64,000 bases of DNA from NCBI RefSeq assembly GCF_034314085.1, contig NZ_JAVIWI010000001.1, forward strand, positions 1,860,001 to 1,924,000, read 5' to 3'. Each line of letters begins with the position of its first letter. The first letter of the stretch is position 1. Origin of the DNA: Undibacterium sp. 5I1. Its GTDB lineage: Bacteria; Pseudomonadota; Gammaproteobacteria; Burkholderiales; Burkholderiaceae_D. The notes beneath the pieces are model-generated. The model saw only the letters and a list, made by a program, of their open reading frames with translations, was not told where the DNA came from and made no database searches. A program made the position numbers and the translations under genes. This document shows positions 32,614 to 43,579 of this stretch, piece by piece.

Positions 32614-33750
32614 ATGGCAATGGATCGCTTATTCCAGTTGATGAAAGAAAAACATGCGTCAGACATGTTTCTCGCCATGAACTCGCCTATCCATCTCAAG
32701 ATTAATGGCAATCTTCTGCCGATTAACCAGCAAAAGATGGATCAGGCGAATATTCTGTCGCTGCTTAATGAAGTGGTATCGCCAGAGCACATGGCACAAC
32801 TGGAACGAGAGAATGAACTTAATATCGGTATCGGCGCGCCGGGTATCGGTCGTTTCCGCCTGTCTGCTTTCCGTCAGCGCGGCACAGTATCAGCGGTACT
32901 GCGTTTTGTACCGGGAAATATCCCTGCATTAAATACGCTGCACTTACCGCTGGTCTTGTCCGAACTGATTATGGAAAAGCGTGGTTTGATCCTGGTCGTG
33001 GGTGCCACCGGTTCGGGAAAATCCACCACCATTGCTTCTATGTTGGATCATCGTAATGAAATCAGAACTGGTCATATTCTGACCTTAGAAGATCCGATTG
33101 AATATCTGTTTAAAAGTAAAAAATCCATCGTCAATCAGCGCGAAATTGGCACTGACTCAGACAGTTTGAAAACCGCCTTAAAAAATTCTCTACGTCAGGC
33201 ACCGGATTGTATTTTGATCGGTGAGATTCGTGATCTTGAAACCATGCTGGCAGCGATTGCTTATGCCCAATCAGGTCATCTGGTATTGGCGACGCTGCAT
33301 GCCAATAATAGTTATCAGGCACTGAATCGTATTATCAGCTTCTTCCCGATGGAAAATCGAAACGCACTGTTATTAGATTTGTCTTCTTCAGTACGCGCCA
33401 TTGTGTCGCAGCGCCTGATACGTGCTGTCGATGGAGGTCGTTGCCCGGCAGTAGAAATTATGCTCAATACGCGCTATGTAGCAGAGTTGATCGAGCAAGG
33501 CGATATTTTCCAGATTAAAGAAGCGATTGAGAAAAGTTTATCGCCAGGCTCCCAGACGTTTGAACGTGCGTTAATGCACCTGATTAAAGAAGGTCTGATC
33601 AGTCAGGAAGAAGGTTTGGCCAATGCCGATTCTGCTAATAACTTATTGTGGTTGCTCAATAACGAAGCCGGACCAAGTCCAACCGCGCCAGAGCCAGAAC
33701 CAGAACAAAAAGAAGAAGCGTCTTTCACCGAATTTACACTGAACGTATAA
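32614..33750 (+). CDS. pilU: PilT/PilU-type twitching motility ATPase
   Basis: A hexameric ATPase for retraction of type IV pili. The 378-residue product has Walker A GATGSGKST (residues 130-138), the Asp box region LTLEDPIEYLF, Walker B CILIGEIRD and the His box GHLVLATLHANN. The length and the extended C terminus rich in Pro and Glu (PSPTAPEPEPEQKEE) fit PilU better than PilT. No pilT lies next to it; instead it sits among dap genes. Its ribosome binding site is inside a predicted stem. Confidence 0.88.
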   Translation: MAMDRLFQLMKEKHASDMFLAMNSPIHLKINGNLLPINQQKMDQANILSLLNEVVSPEHMAQLERENELNIGIGAPGIGRFRLSAFRQRGTVSAVLRFVPGNIPALNTLHLPLVLSELIMEKRGLILVVGATGSGKSTTIASMLDHRNEIRTGHILTLEDPIEYLFKSKKSIVNQREIGTDSDSLKTALKNSLRQAPDCILIGEIRDLETMLAAIAYAQSGHLVLATLHANNSYQALNRIISFFPMENRNALLLDLSSSVRAIVSQRLIRAVDGGRCPAVEIMLNTRYVAELIEQGDIFQIKEAIEKSLSPGSQTFERALMHLIKEGLISQEEGLANADSANNLLWLLNNEAGPSPTAPEPEPEQKEEASFTEFTLNV

Positions 33751-33799
33751 ACAAATTCATAGCCAAGTTTATACAAAGAAATAATAGAAAAATTAGAAC

Positions 33800-36212
<2,413 letters not shown>

Positions 36213-36337
36213 GCATTGAATAAGTAGTGAATAAGCAGCTAATATCGCACTGCCAAAAATAAGATACTCACTATAAGTATCAACATTAAAATGAAGATCG
36301 TCCAGATAATACTTGGGCGATCAACACTTAGAATCAC

Positions 36338-36358
36338 ATACTCCCCGTTTTTTGAAAT
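36338..36358. repeat. Fragment of the 80-bp element
   Basis: CATACTCCCCGTTTTTTG matches one end of the 80-bp family (compare the left ends at 51309 and 53977), but the opposite end is not recognisable. A weak partner, GATACTCACTATAAG, lies at 36263. It is about 20 bp from the ABC-F start codon, so it forms part of that gene's leader. Confidence 0.5.
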
Positions 36359-36376
36359 TTTAGAAATAAGTAAATA

Positions 36377-38368
36377 ATGATACGTCTTCAACAAGTCATC
36401 CTGGCGCGCGGCACCAAACCTCTATTCGATAGCGTCGATGTCACGCTCAATCCCGGCGACAAGATAGGCTTGATCGGTTCTAATGGCGCGGGCAAATCCA
36501 GCCTGTTCGCCATGTTGCGCGGAGAGCTGCATCCAGATCAAGGCAGCATCGAATTTCCCGCCAAATGGCAACTCGCCCACGTCGCACAAGAAACACCCGC
36601 ACTGGAACGCAGCGCCATTGATTATGCGATTGATGGTGACACCACCTTACGCAAACTAGAAGCACAATTAGCCGCGCTGGAAGCACAACCCGAGAGCGCA
36701 GAAAACGGCCTCGCCATTGGCGAAATGTACGGTGCACTGGCCGATGCTGATGCCTATACCGTGCGCTCACGCGGCGAACAATTATTGCTGGGTCTCGGTT
36801 TTACGCTGGCACAAATGGAACAATCCGTTGCCAGCTTCTCCGGTGGCTGGCGCATGCGTTTAAATCTGGCGCAAGCCCTGATGTGCAAATCCGATTTATT
36901 GTTGCTCGATGAACCCACCAACCATTTGGATCTGGACGCGATTATTTGGCTGGAAGAATGGCTAAAACGCTACGCAGGCACCCTGCTCATCATTTCGCAT
37001 GACCGCGACTTTCTGGACGTCGTTGTCAACGTCGTCGTGCACATTGATGAGCGCAAACTCAAGCGCTATTCAGGCAACTATTCCGCGTTTGAACGGCAGC
37101 GCGCCGCCCAGTTAATCCTGGCACAAGGTACCTTAGAAAAACAAACCCGCAAACGCGATCACCTGCAATCTTTTATTGATCGTTTCGCCGCCAAGGCCAG
37201 TAAAGCCAAACAAGCGCAAAGCCGCATTAAAGCATTGGCTAAGATGGAAGAACTCGCGCCGCTGCGGGCTGCGGCTGAATTCAAATTCCAATTCCGCGAA
37301 CCACTCAGCGCGCCAAATCCTATGTTGGTCATGGAAGACGTCAACTGCGGCTACCGGGTTGAATCAAAAACTGATCACAGTTTCACTGAAAAAACCATCG
37401 TCTCCGACGTCAAATTCTCGCTACAAATCGGCCAGCGAATCGGCTTATTAGGCGTCAACGGTGCAGGTAAGTCTACTCTGATCAAAACCATCGTCGGCGA
37501 CATCGCGCCTTTGTGCGGCGATATGCAAACAGGCAAAGGCTTAGAGATCGGCTACTTCGCCCAGCATCAGGTAGAAATGTTACGCCACGACGAATCACCA
37601 CTCTGGCATCTCGCCCACATCGCACCCAATGTACGCGAGCAAGAATTACGTAATTTCCTCGGTGGCTTCAATTTCCCCGGCAACATGGTCACCAGCCCCA
37701 TCGCACCTTTCTCCGGTGGCGAAAAAGCCCGCCTCGCATTAGCCATGATCGTCTGGCAGCGCCCTAACCTGCTGCTGCTCGATGAACCAACCAACCATCT
37801 GGACTTGGAAACCCGCGAAGCACTGACCGAAGCGCTCGCCCAGTTTGAAGGTACGCTGATCGTCGTCTCACATGACCGCCACTTATTACGCGCCACTACC
37901 GACCAATTCATCATCGTCGCCGATGGAAAATTGTTACCGTTTGATGGCGATCTGGACGACTATAAAGACTGGCTATTCAAAAATAAATTAGCCAAAGAAG
38001 CCGCCCCAAGTTTGCCAGCCAAAACTAAAGAAAAGCAAGACAGTTTGCCACTGGCAAAACCGATCCCGGTAGAAGATCAGGTCGAAGATAAAGAAAAAAA
38101 ACGCAGAGACGCAGAGCAAAGACAAAAGCTCGCCACACAACGCAAACCGATCGAATCAAAGATCAAACGCCTGGAAGAGCAAATGGCCAAGCTCAACGCC
38201 AAGAAACAAGATATCTCAGCCCAGCTTGAAGGTAGCGATATCTATAGCGATGCCAATAAAGAGAAACTAAAAGGTCTCTTACTAGATCAGGCGTATCTAG
38301 TAAAAGAGCTAGAACAAACCGAGGCGGACTGGCTGGAGCAGCAGGAATTTTTGGAGGCTGTGTCGTAA
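36377..38368 (+). CDS. ABC-F family ATPase (YheS/Uup-like)
   Basis: A 663-residue soluble protein with two ABC domains and no membrane segment, as in the ABC-F translation factors that act on the ribosome. Walker A motifs GSNGAGKSS and GVNGAGKST, signatures FSGGWRMRLNLAQAL and FSGGEKARLALAM, and two LLLDEPTNHLDL Walker B motifs are present. A charged linker lies between the domains and a coiled-coil C-terminal extension (~560-660) follows. N-terminal sequence and length fit the YheS branch. No antibiotic-resistance role is implied. Confidence 0.92.
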   Translation: MIRLQQVILARGTKPLFDSVDVTLNPGDKIGLIGSNGAGKSSLFAMLRGELHPDQGSIEFPAKWQLAHVAQETPALERSAIDYAIDGDTTLRKLEAQLAALEAQPESAENGLAIGEMYGALADADAYTVRSRGEQLLLGLGFTLAQMEQSVASFSGGWRMRLNLAQALMCKSDLLLLDEPTNHLDLDAIIWLEEWLKRYAGTLLIISHDRDFLDVVVNVVVHIDERKLKRYSGNYSAFERQRAAQLILAQGTLEKQTRKRDHLQSFIDRFAAKASKAKQAQSRIKALAKMEELAPLRAAAEFKFQFREPLSAPNPMLVMEDVNCGYRVESKTDHSFTEKTIVSDVKFSLQIGQRIGLLGVNGAGKSTLIKTIVGDIAPLCGDMQTGKGLEIGYFAQHQVEMLRHDESPLWHLAHIAPNVREQELRNFLGGFNFPGNMVTSPIAPFSGGEKARLALAMIVWQRPNLLLLDEPTNHLDLETREALTEALAQFEGTLIVVSHDRHLLRATTDQFIIVADGKLLPFDGDLDDYKDWLFKNKLAKEAAPSLPAKTKEKQDSLPLAKPIPVEDQVEDKEKKRRDAEQRQKLATQRKPIESKIKRLEEQMAKLNAKKQDISAQLEGSDIYSDANKEKLKGLLLDQAYLVKELEQTEADWLEQQEFLEAVS

Positions 38369-38395
38369 AGAAATTAGCTTCATTAAGTCAACCTG

Positions 38396-38777
38396 GTAGG
38401 TGCGATTAGCGCAACGTAATCGAACGCACATCATTGCTCACCTGACACCTCCATCAGTAAAAATATACAACAGCAATTAGACACGAATCAGGTATTCGTT
38501 GATGTGATTGGAGTATTCAACCCAGATTTTCCATTGGAACAGCGACAAGTGTGCCTTTGGCGGACTGACTGGCTAGACGCGACGACGACGCAAGCTGCAT
38601 CTTGCTAGGAGGAGCAACAACGCCAGGCAGTTCGCCAAAGGTGCAATTGTCGCTGTAGCGTTCCCACTTATCCCTCTGAAGACCGCACGCCGTCTGCGTT
38701 TTTTGCGAAGTGGTAGCGGTCTAATGGAAAATCTGGGTTCAACATGCGTACGATTACGCTGCGCTAATCGTACCTAC
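38396..38777. mobile_element. Outer inverted-repeat element interrupted by a 237-bp-family copy
   Basis: Bases 38396-38428 and 38745-38777 are inverted 33-base copies with three mismatches (left begins GTAGGTGCGATTAGCGCA, right ends TGCGCTAATCGTACCTAC). The 221-bp copy B of the large repeat family lies between them (38519-38739), close to the right arm. The simplest reading is a GTAGG-type palindromic element into which copy B inserted. No transposase is present. Confidence 0.7.
38519..38739 (+). repeat. 237-bp nested palindromic element, copy B (221 bp)
   Basis: Same outer ends (AACCCAGATTTTCCATT and complement) and inner arms as copy A at 21204, in the same orientation, but missing ~16 bases around the segment that reads CAAATCGCGGT in copies A and C. 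Flanking TTCAA/TTGAA extends the inverted ends. Lies downstream of the ABC-F gene. Confidence 0.9.
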
Positions 38778-38850
38778 TTGGGATATTTTCTGCGCGAAAT
38801 AGCAAGCTATCAGAACGTGATAACCGGCACAATAAAAAAACATCATTAAC

Positions 38851-38930
38851 ATACTCCCACCCAGTAAATTTAATTGTCCATATAATCAAATGGCAATAAG
38901 GCATATTTAGATAAAATAAGGGGGAGTATA
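38851..38930. repeat. 80-bp palindromic element, copy 4
   Basis: Ends ATACTCCCACC and GGGGGAGTATA, with internal TTGTCCATATAATCAAATGG resembling copy 5. Oriented as copy 1. Lies 111 bp after copy B of the large family and ~80 bp upstream of the acetyltransferase gene. Together with the elements at 38396-38777 it fills most of the 640 bp between the ABC-F gene and the acetyltransferase. Confidence 0.85.
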
Positions 38931-39010
38931 TTAAAATTACCCTATTTGACGCGATCATTTGACATTGCATTTTTGTACAGCACAACCTACCCCACTTTTA
39001 ATCCAATTCC

Positions 39011-39550
39011 ATGACAGTCATCATCCAACCCGCTCGCATTGCAGATGCTGACGCCGTTCTTGCATTTGAATTGCAGAACCGCGACTACTTTGAGCAATGG
39101 GTGCACAGTCGCACCGACGCCTATTATGATCTGGCACAGGTGCGGGCTACGTTGCATGCTGCAGAGGTTGAGCGCGAGCAGGATAAGTCGTTTCAATATC
39201 TGATCTGGGCGACGGATTCGGGCACTAATCAGCCGCAGTTAGTTGGCAGAATTAATCTCACCAATATTGTCAGAGCACATTACAACAAAGCGACACTCGG
39301 CTACCGTATGGCGCAATCGGCGACCGGTAAAGGTATCGCCAGTTGTGCCATCGATTTGTTATTGAAAGAAGCCTTCGGCCCACTCAAACTATGGCGTATT
39401 GAGGCGGTCGTCCGTCCAGCGAATATCGGCTCGGCAAAAGTGTTAGAGAAAAATGGGTTTAGCCAATTTGGCCGGTCAATTCGCAGCGTCAAATTGCACG
39501 GTGAATGGCAGGATTTACTGCACTTTGAACGACGCGCAGAATCATCATGA
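39011..39550 (+). CDS. GNAT-family N-acetyltransferase (RimJ/RimL-like)
   Basis: A 179-residue acetyltransferase. The acetyl-CoA-binding motif appears as GYRMAQSATGKGIASCAID, followed by LWRIEAVVRPANIGSAKVLE and NGFSQFG, the pattern of RimJ-type enzymes that acetylate N termini of proteins or small amines. The substrate cannot be deduced. An 80-bp repeat and a 221-bp repeat lie upstream, so its promoter probably lies within or near repeat sequence. Confidence 0.9.
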   Translation: MTVIIQPARIADADAVLAFELQNRDYFEQWVHSRTDAYYDLAQVRATLHAAEVEREQDKSFQYLIWATDSGTNQPQLVGRINLTNIVRAHYNKATLGYRMAQSATGKGIASCAIDLLLKEAFGPLKLWRIEAVVRPANIGSAKVLEKNGFSQFGRSIRSVKLHGEWQDLLHFERRAESS

Positions 39551-39642
39551 GTTGCCTGAACAGTTTTCGCACCTAAGTTTGTCGCTCCAAAGCAAATTTG
39601 AACTTACGGGTATAGTGATCTTTTTTCATGAGAGGAAAGATC

Positions 39643-40023
39643 ATGCCTTTAGTCACCATTACTGTCCGCAAGCCAAAATCGAGTGAATTCAAATCCGGCG
39701 TTTTAGATTCCGTTCATGCTGCGCTGGTGGCATCTGGCGTGCCCGTGACTGACAAGTTCCATCGTGTATTGGAATTGGATGCGGATGATTTTCGCTTTGA
39801 TAGCACGTACCCAGATCTGACATCTCCCCGCACTGATGATTTTGTCTTCATTGAAATTCTGTGGTCGGTCGGGCGCAGTGTGAAAATCAAGAAAAAATTA
39901 CTCGACGATTTGATACAACGACTGACTGCGCTGGATCACAATCCGGAAAACGTGATGGTCTGTTTTAAAGAAACTACCTGGGAGAATTGGTCTTTTGGCG
40001 GTGGTCGTTTGATCCATACCTGA
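39643..40023 (+). CDS. Tautomerase family protein
   Basis: A 126-residue protein of the 4-oxalocrotonate tautomerase/MIF superfamily. The start at 39643 is chosen because AGAGGAAAG precedes it and it gives MPLVTITV, placing the catalytic Pro directly after the removed Met; the frame opens five codons earlier. Residues such as DDFVFIEILWSVGRSVKIKK are typical of the longer tautomerase subgroup. The substrate is unknown. Hairpin repeats lie downstream. Confidence 0.88.
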   Translation: MPLVTITVRKPKSSEFKSGVLDSVHAALVASGVPVTDKFHRVLELDADDFRFDSTYPDLTSPRTDDFVFIEILWSVGRSVKIKKKLLDDLIQRLTALDHNPENVMVCFKETTWENWSFGGGRLIHT

Positions 40024-40075
40024 TCTGATTTTTGGTTGAAGAAACAGGATTTACATTGCAGCGACAAGAAAATAG

Positions 40076-40150
40076 GTAGGGTGCGCCATGCGCACCGATA
40101 AACTTGAGCTGCTAGATTTAACGACCAACGGTGCGCATGGCGCACCCTAC
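40076..40150. repeat. 75-bp element with perfect 22-bp inverted ends
   Basis: Bases 40076-40097 (starting GTAGGGTGCGCCATGCGC) and 40129-40150 are exact inverted complements, with a 31-bp AT-richer middle. The GTAGGGTGCG start resembles the outer arms at 38396 and 38777. It lies between the convergent tautomerase and deacetylase-caspase genes and would form a very stable hairpin in either transcript. No coding potential. Confidence 0.85.
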
Positions 40151-40240
40151 GTGTGTCGAGTTTCCAAATGCTGGTGGTAAATCCGGTGCTGGTGATTTGA
40201 GATAAATTGCATTGCCGTTTGCATCTGCCCTCACCCCAGC

Positions 40241-40262
40241 CTTCTCCCGCTCGCGGGAGAAG
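40241..40262. repeat. REP-like hairpin
   Basis: CTTCTCCCG / CGGGAGAAG with a four-base loop, preceded by CCCTCACCCCAGC. This CCCTCACCCC...CTCCCGC pattern is a widespread extragenic palindrome in proteobacteria. With the element at 40076 it accounts for the gene-free stretch 40024-40390 and may act as a barrier between the convergent transcripts. Confidence 0.75.
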
Positions 40263-40390
40263 GAGTGATGTGTTTGGTTTGCTTACCAATGCGCGGATTG
40301 AATTTTATAAGTTCAATTTTGCGGATTTAAGTACGCTGATTTAAGCTCGCTGATTCAACTTTATTGAATCAGCCCCCGCTTCCATCAAGA

Positions 40391-43075
40391 TTAATTCAAC
40401 TTCTTCAACGCTTCTCTCACATACGCGGCATTGGGACTATTCGGCGATAGCTGCAAGAAGGTGTTGTAGGCGGCTTTTGCCTTTTCGTTGTCATTCAGCC
40501 TTGCTCTTGCATCGCCAAGATTGAGATAGGCGATGGCTCTCGAAGGATCGATTTGCAAAGTATTTTCAAACCAGCGTGCCGCCTCGGCAAACTTCTCTTG
40601 TTTAAAGTAAACGAAACCCAGGTTATTCGCAGCCAAACCAAAGTCAGGTCGGTACTTGAGCGCCTCTGTGAAGGCCGCCTCTGCCTGCGCGTATTGTTTT
40701 TCCCGATAAAGTTGCAAGCCCTGATCATTGGCACGTTGCGCTAGCTGCCGCGATGACGCGTCAACCGGTTTAGGCGCAGCGATTTTTTGCTCGCCGCCAT
40801 TCAGATTTTTAATCACGATTGGTGCGTCTGTACCGACCTTGTTACGGGCGCCATCAATCTTGCTGTTGAGTGCGATCGCATCTGCGGATAACTGGTCTGT
40901 CTTGGCGTTTAAGAACTCGGATTCGCTCCGCACTTCAAATACAAATTCACCGCCCTCTGATCCTGGCAGGCTGCCAAATGCGGGAGTCTGTTGCGATACA
41001 CTAGACACTGCAGGTGCGATGTAAGCTGCTAGCTCGGTCGCTGTGATCATGCCGTCACCATTAAGATCCGCTTTGCCAGAAAGGGCTTGTAGCAGCGTCC
41101 AGGTGAAGACCGAATGGCCGTTTGGCCCGCCATCAGCGACTAACTGATCCGCGCCACCGGCAGTCAGCATCTGACGACCCAGCCGCTTGGCATTCTCACG
41201 CAAGAAACTGCTGGTGCCGCCACCGCGGGTTAAGCCAAGGCCGCTGTAACAGGCGTCCATCACAAACAGGATGTGCTTGGCATTCAGGCTCTCGGCGATG
41301 TTCTGCAAATCCGTCATCGGGATCGCATCGACGGAGATTTGTTCAGGATCGGAATCAACAGGAATGATGTAGCCCAAATTGCGACCGGAACTCAGTTTGC
41401 GGGTAGCACCGTGGCCGGCAAAAAATACAAAAACACGGTCATCTTTTTTCAGTTGTCCATGACCTAGCTTGTCATGAAATACGCTCAGGATATTGTTTCT
41501 GGTGGCGTCGGCATTGGTCAGGGTAATGACTTTGTCGCTGGAAAATCCCAGACGGCCAATCAGCATGTCACGAATCGAATTCGCATCTTGTACCGCGTAC
41601 TGCAACTTGGGCCACTTAGCATAATCATTGATTCCGATGACGACTGCCCAGCTATTTTGATAATCGGTCGTAATACTAATTTTTTCTACTGGCGCGGTAG
41701 TTTCTTTCCCTACCTTAAATTCGCTGCCATTCCATCCAGCAAAGTGATACCCATCGGCGATCAGTTTATCCAACACCAGCGGCAATGCCTTGACGGTACG
41801 CTCGTGAATATCATGGAATAAAATAATACCGCGTTGCTCTTTATCGACTGTCGCCAATACACGGTTCGCGATCGAATTGGGGACGGGGTCGGCCCAGTCC
41901 AAGGAATCAATATTCCACAACACTGAACGCAAACCAAGGCTGGACAAGATCTGCATGCCTTCCTTATTTTTGGCACCATACGGAAAGCGGAACAAGGACG
42001 AGCGCGCGGGATCAATCGCTTTTAATAACTGGTCGGTTTGTGCGATCTCGGCGTGCAAACTATCGCCATTTTCTTTCGAGAGCAAGGCATGGCTAAAGCT
42101 GTGATTTCCAATCGCATACCCGGATGCCAATAATTTTTTGCTGATATCCGCATTTTTATTCAGCTTCTCCTTACCTTGCGCATCAACGGTACCAACGTTG
42201 CGCCCGACCTGAAAAAATACCGCAGGCACATTGTATTGTTTGAGTATCGCTGCGATCTCGTCGGTATATGTCGCATGTGGACCATCGTCAAACGTCAAGA
42301 CGATTGTTTTGGCAGGCAAACCAGTCCCAAAAATATCCTTGTCTTTGGCAGCGGCGGGATCAACCGGCTCCGGAATCTCAGGGTAAGGCAAGATCACGCC
42401 ATAGTCTTTAAGGATCTGCTCACGCGGATAAAGTTTGCGCAGCTTGTTGAGGTAATCATCCCAACGCTCCCGTTTTAGCTCTATCGAGCGGGTTTCAAAC
42501 CGGGAGAAAATATCTTTTAATTCTTTATCGTATTCTCTTTCTATCTCGTCTAAGGCAGCCAAATCGTCACCGACGCGTTTATGTAATTTGATCGCGGGCA
42601 AAGTCTGTTCAGTCGCAATCGCTTTTTGCAGCTTGAGTAAGACTTCGCGGAAAGCGAGGCGATCGGCATCGAACAAACCTTCACCAGACTCGATAAAGTT
42701 CAGTATCGTGTCATACGCGGCTTCGCGCTCTGGCGCTTTGAGTTTTTTTAATGAATCTAGATAATCATCGACCGCAACCAGTCGCCCCAGATTTTCATGA
42801 AACAAGGCTTGACCAATCCGGTTGGCAGCAGTTTTCTCTTTGGCATTGAGTGATTTTTCATCGCCGAGCAGTACGATCACTTTTCTGTACGCTGCCAGAA
42901 TATCGCCTAACTCTTTCGGCAACTTGTTTTGCGATGGAGCGATATCAACTAGATCAGCCTTCCCCTGCTCTGGCTTTGTTGCCTTGCTGGTAGAAAAAAT
43001 ATAAGCACCTGATGCGACCAGCGCCGCAACAACGAAGGCGGCAATGGCGAGAATAATTTTGCGAGATTGGCTCAT
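40391..43075 (-). CDS. NodB deacetylase-caspase-like-TPR fusion protein
   Basis: An 894-residue protein from the ATG giving MSQSRKIILA (a longer frame opens 31 codons upstream). Residues ~7-27 are a membrane anchor; ~50-240 a helical region of no recognised family; ~255-445 a polysaccharide deacetylase domain with intact TFDDGP (261-266), HSFSH (325-329), RFPYG (363-367) and HDIH (421-424); ~473-715 a caspase-like (C14) domain with His555 (FAGHG) and Cys609 (DACYSG); residues 670-681 (DLNGDGMITATE) fit a canonical EF-hand loop; ~780-890 three TPR repeats. It is probably anchored in the inner membrane and faces the periplasm. Each domain looks catalytically competent; the combined function is unknown. 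Its gene is separated from the SPFH genes by a terminator and a repeat. Confidence 0.88.
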   Translation of the reverse strand: MSQSRKIILAIAAFVVAALVASGAYIFSTSKATKPEQGKADLVDIAPSQNKLPKELGDILAAYRKVIVLLGDEKSLNAKEKTAANRIGQALFHENLGRLVAVDDYLDSLKKLKAPEREAAYDTILNFIESGEGLFDADRLAFREVLLKLQKAIATEQTLPAIKLHKRVGDDLAALDEIEREYDKELKDIFSRFETRSIELKRERWDDYLNKLRKLYPREQILKDYGVILPYPEIPEPVDPAAAKDKDIFGTGLPAKTIVLTFDDGPHATYTDEIAAILKQYNVPAVFFQVGRNVGTVDAQGKEKLNKNADISKKLLASGYAIGNHSFSHALLSKENGDSLHAEIAQTDQLLKAIDPARSSLFRFPYGAKNKEGMQILSSLGLRSVLWNIDSLDWADPVPNSIANRVLATVDKEQRGIILFHDIHERTVKALPLVLDKLIADGYHFAGWNGSEFKVGKETTAPVEKISITTDYQNSWAVVIGINDYAKWPKLQYAVQDANSIRDMLIGRLGFSSDKVITLTNADATRNNILSVFHDKLGHGQLKKDDRVFVFFAGHGATRKLSSGRNLGYIIPVDSDPEQISVDAIPMTDLQNIAESLNAKHILFVMDACYSGLGLTRGGGTSSFLRENAKRLGRQMLTAGGADQLVADGGPNGHSVFTWTLLQALSGKADLNGDGMITATELAAYIAPAVSSVSQQTPAFGSLPGSEGGEFVFEVRSESEFLNAKTDQLSADAIALNSKIDGARNKVGTDAPIVIKNLNGGEQKIAAPKPVDASSRQLAQRANDQGLQLYREKQYAQAEAAFTEALKYRPDFGLAANNLGFVYFKQEKFAEAARWFENTLQIDPSRAIAYLNLGDARARLNDNEKAKAAYNTFLQLSPNSPNAAYVREALKKLN

Positions 43076-43330
43076 GAAGTAATTACGTGTGTCGGCAAAG
43101 TTGGATTGAGTTGCTAAGGCTGTAAGGCTGTAAGGCCGAAAAGCAAAACAAGAATGGTGTAGTTGCAATCAAGCCATATCTTAAGTCAGATCATGATATT
43201 TTTGACAAAAATTTGCTTCAATCAATGTGGGCAAGACATCGTGAATAGATTAGAAACAAGTCAATTGATTTGCTGTCTCAGGCATCAGTTCAGCCAAGTT
43301 TTAGATATCATTGCCATAGACTAGTATTAA

Positions 43331-43410
43331 ATACTCCCAGCTAGTATAATTTATTGTCCATATAATCATTGGACAATGAGGCATATTTCATAAAAATGAT
43401 AGGGAGTATA
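43331..43410. repeat. 80-bp palindromic element, copy 5
   Basis: Ends ATACTCCCAGC and AGGGAGTATA; the centre has TTGTCCA and TGGACAA as inverted arms around TATAATCAT. Oriented as copies 1 and 4. It lies in the 504 bp between the deacetylase-caspase gene start and the SPFH gene end; apart from it, a 9-bp tandem repeat (AAGGCTGTA, ~43115-43140) and the terminator at 43511, nothing else was seen there. Confidence 0.85.
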
Positions 43411-43505
43411 TTAAATACTCTTCTTATTCGTGGTATTAAGTGAAAGATGTTTCCGTCACAAAGTATGAGAACCACTCAGTGATTTTTTTCACTCCTGAAT
43501 TACAA

Positions 43506-43540
43506 CAAAAACCGCATGACTCTTTTCAAAGTCATGCGGT
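43506..43540 (-). terminator. Intrinsic terminator after the flotillin-like gene
   Basis: A ten-pair stem, ACCGCATGAC / GTCATGCGGT (43511-43540), is followed by TTTTTG on the minus strand, 40 bp beyond the stop at 43580. Confidence 0.9.
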
Positions 43541-43579
43541 GCTTTTGTGATCTACTGCAATCAGATCGAGCTTAGGTGA

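Noticed and set aside
36377..38368. Antibiotic-resistance ABC-F (Msr/Vga/OptrA type)
   Set aside because: N terminus, linker and C-terminal coiled coil fit the housekeeping YheS/Uup branch; nothing points to resistance.
39936..40289. 117-codon minus-strand frame over the tautomerase end and repeats
   Set aside because: It runs through the palindromic element and the REP-like hairpin and overlaps a real gene; an artefact of repeat sequence.
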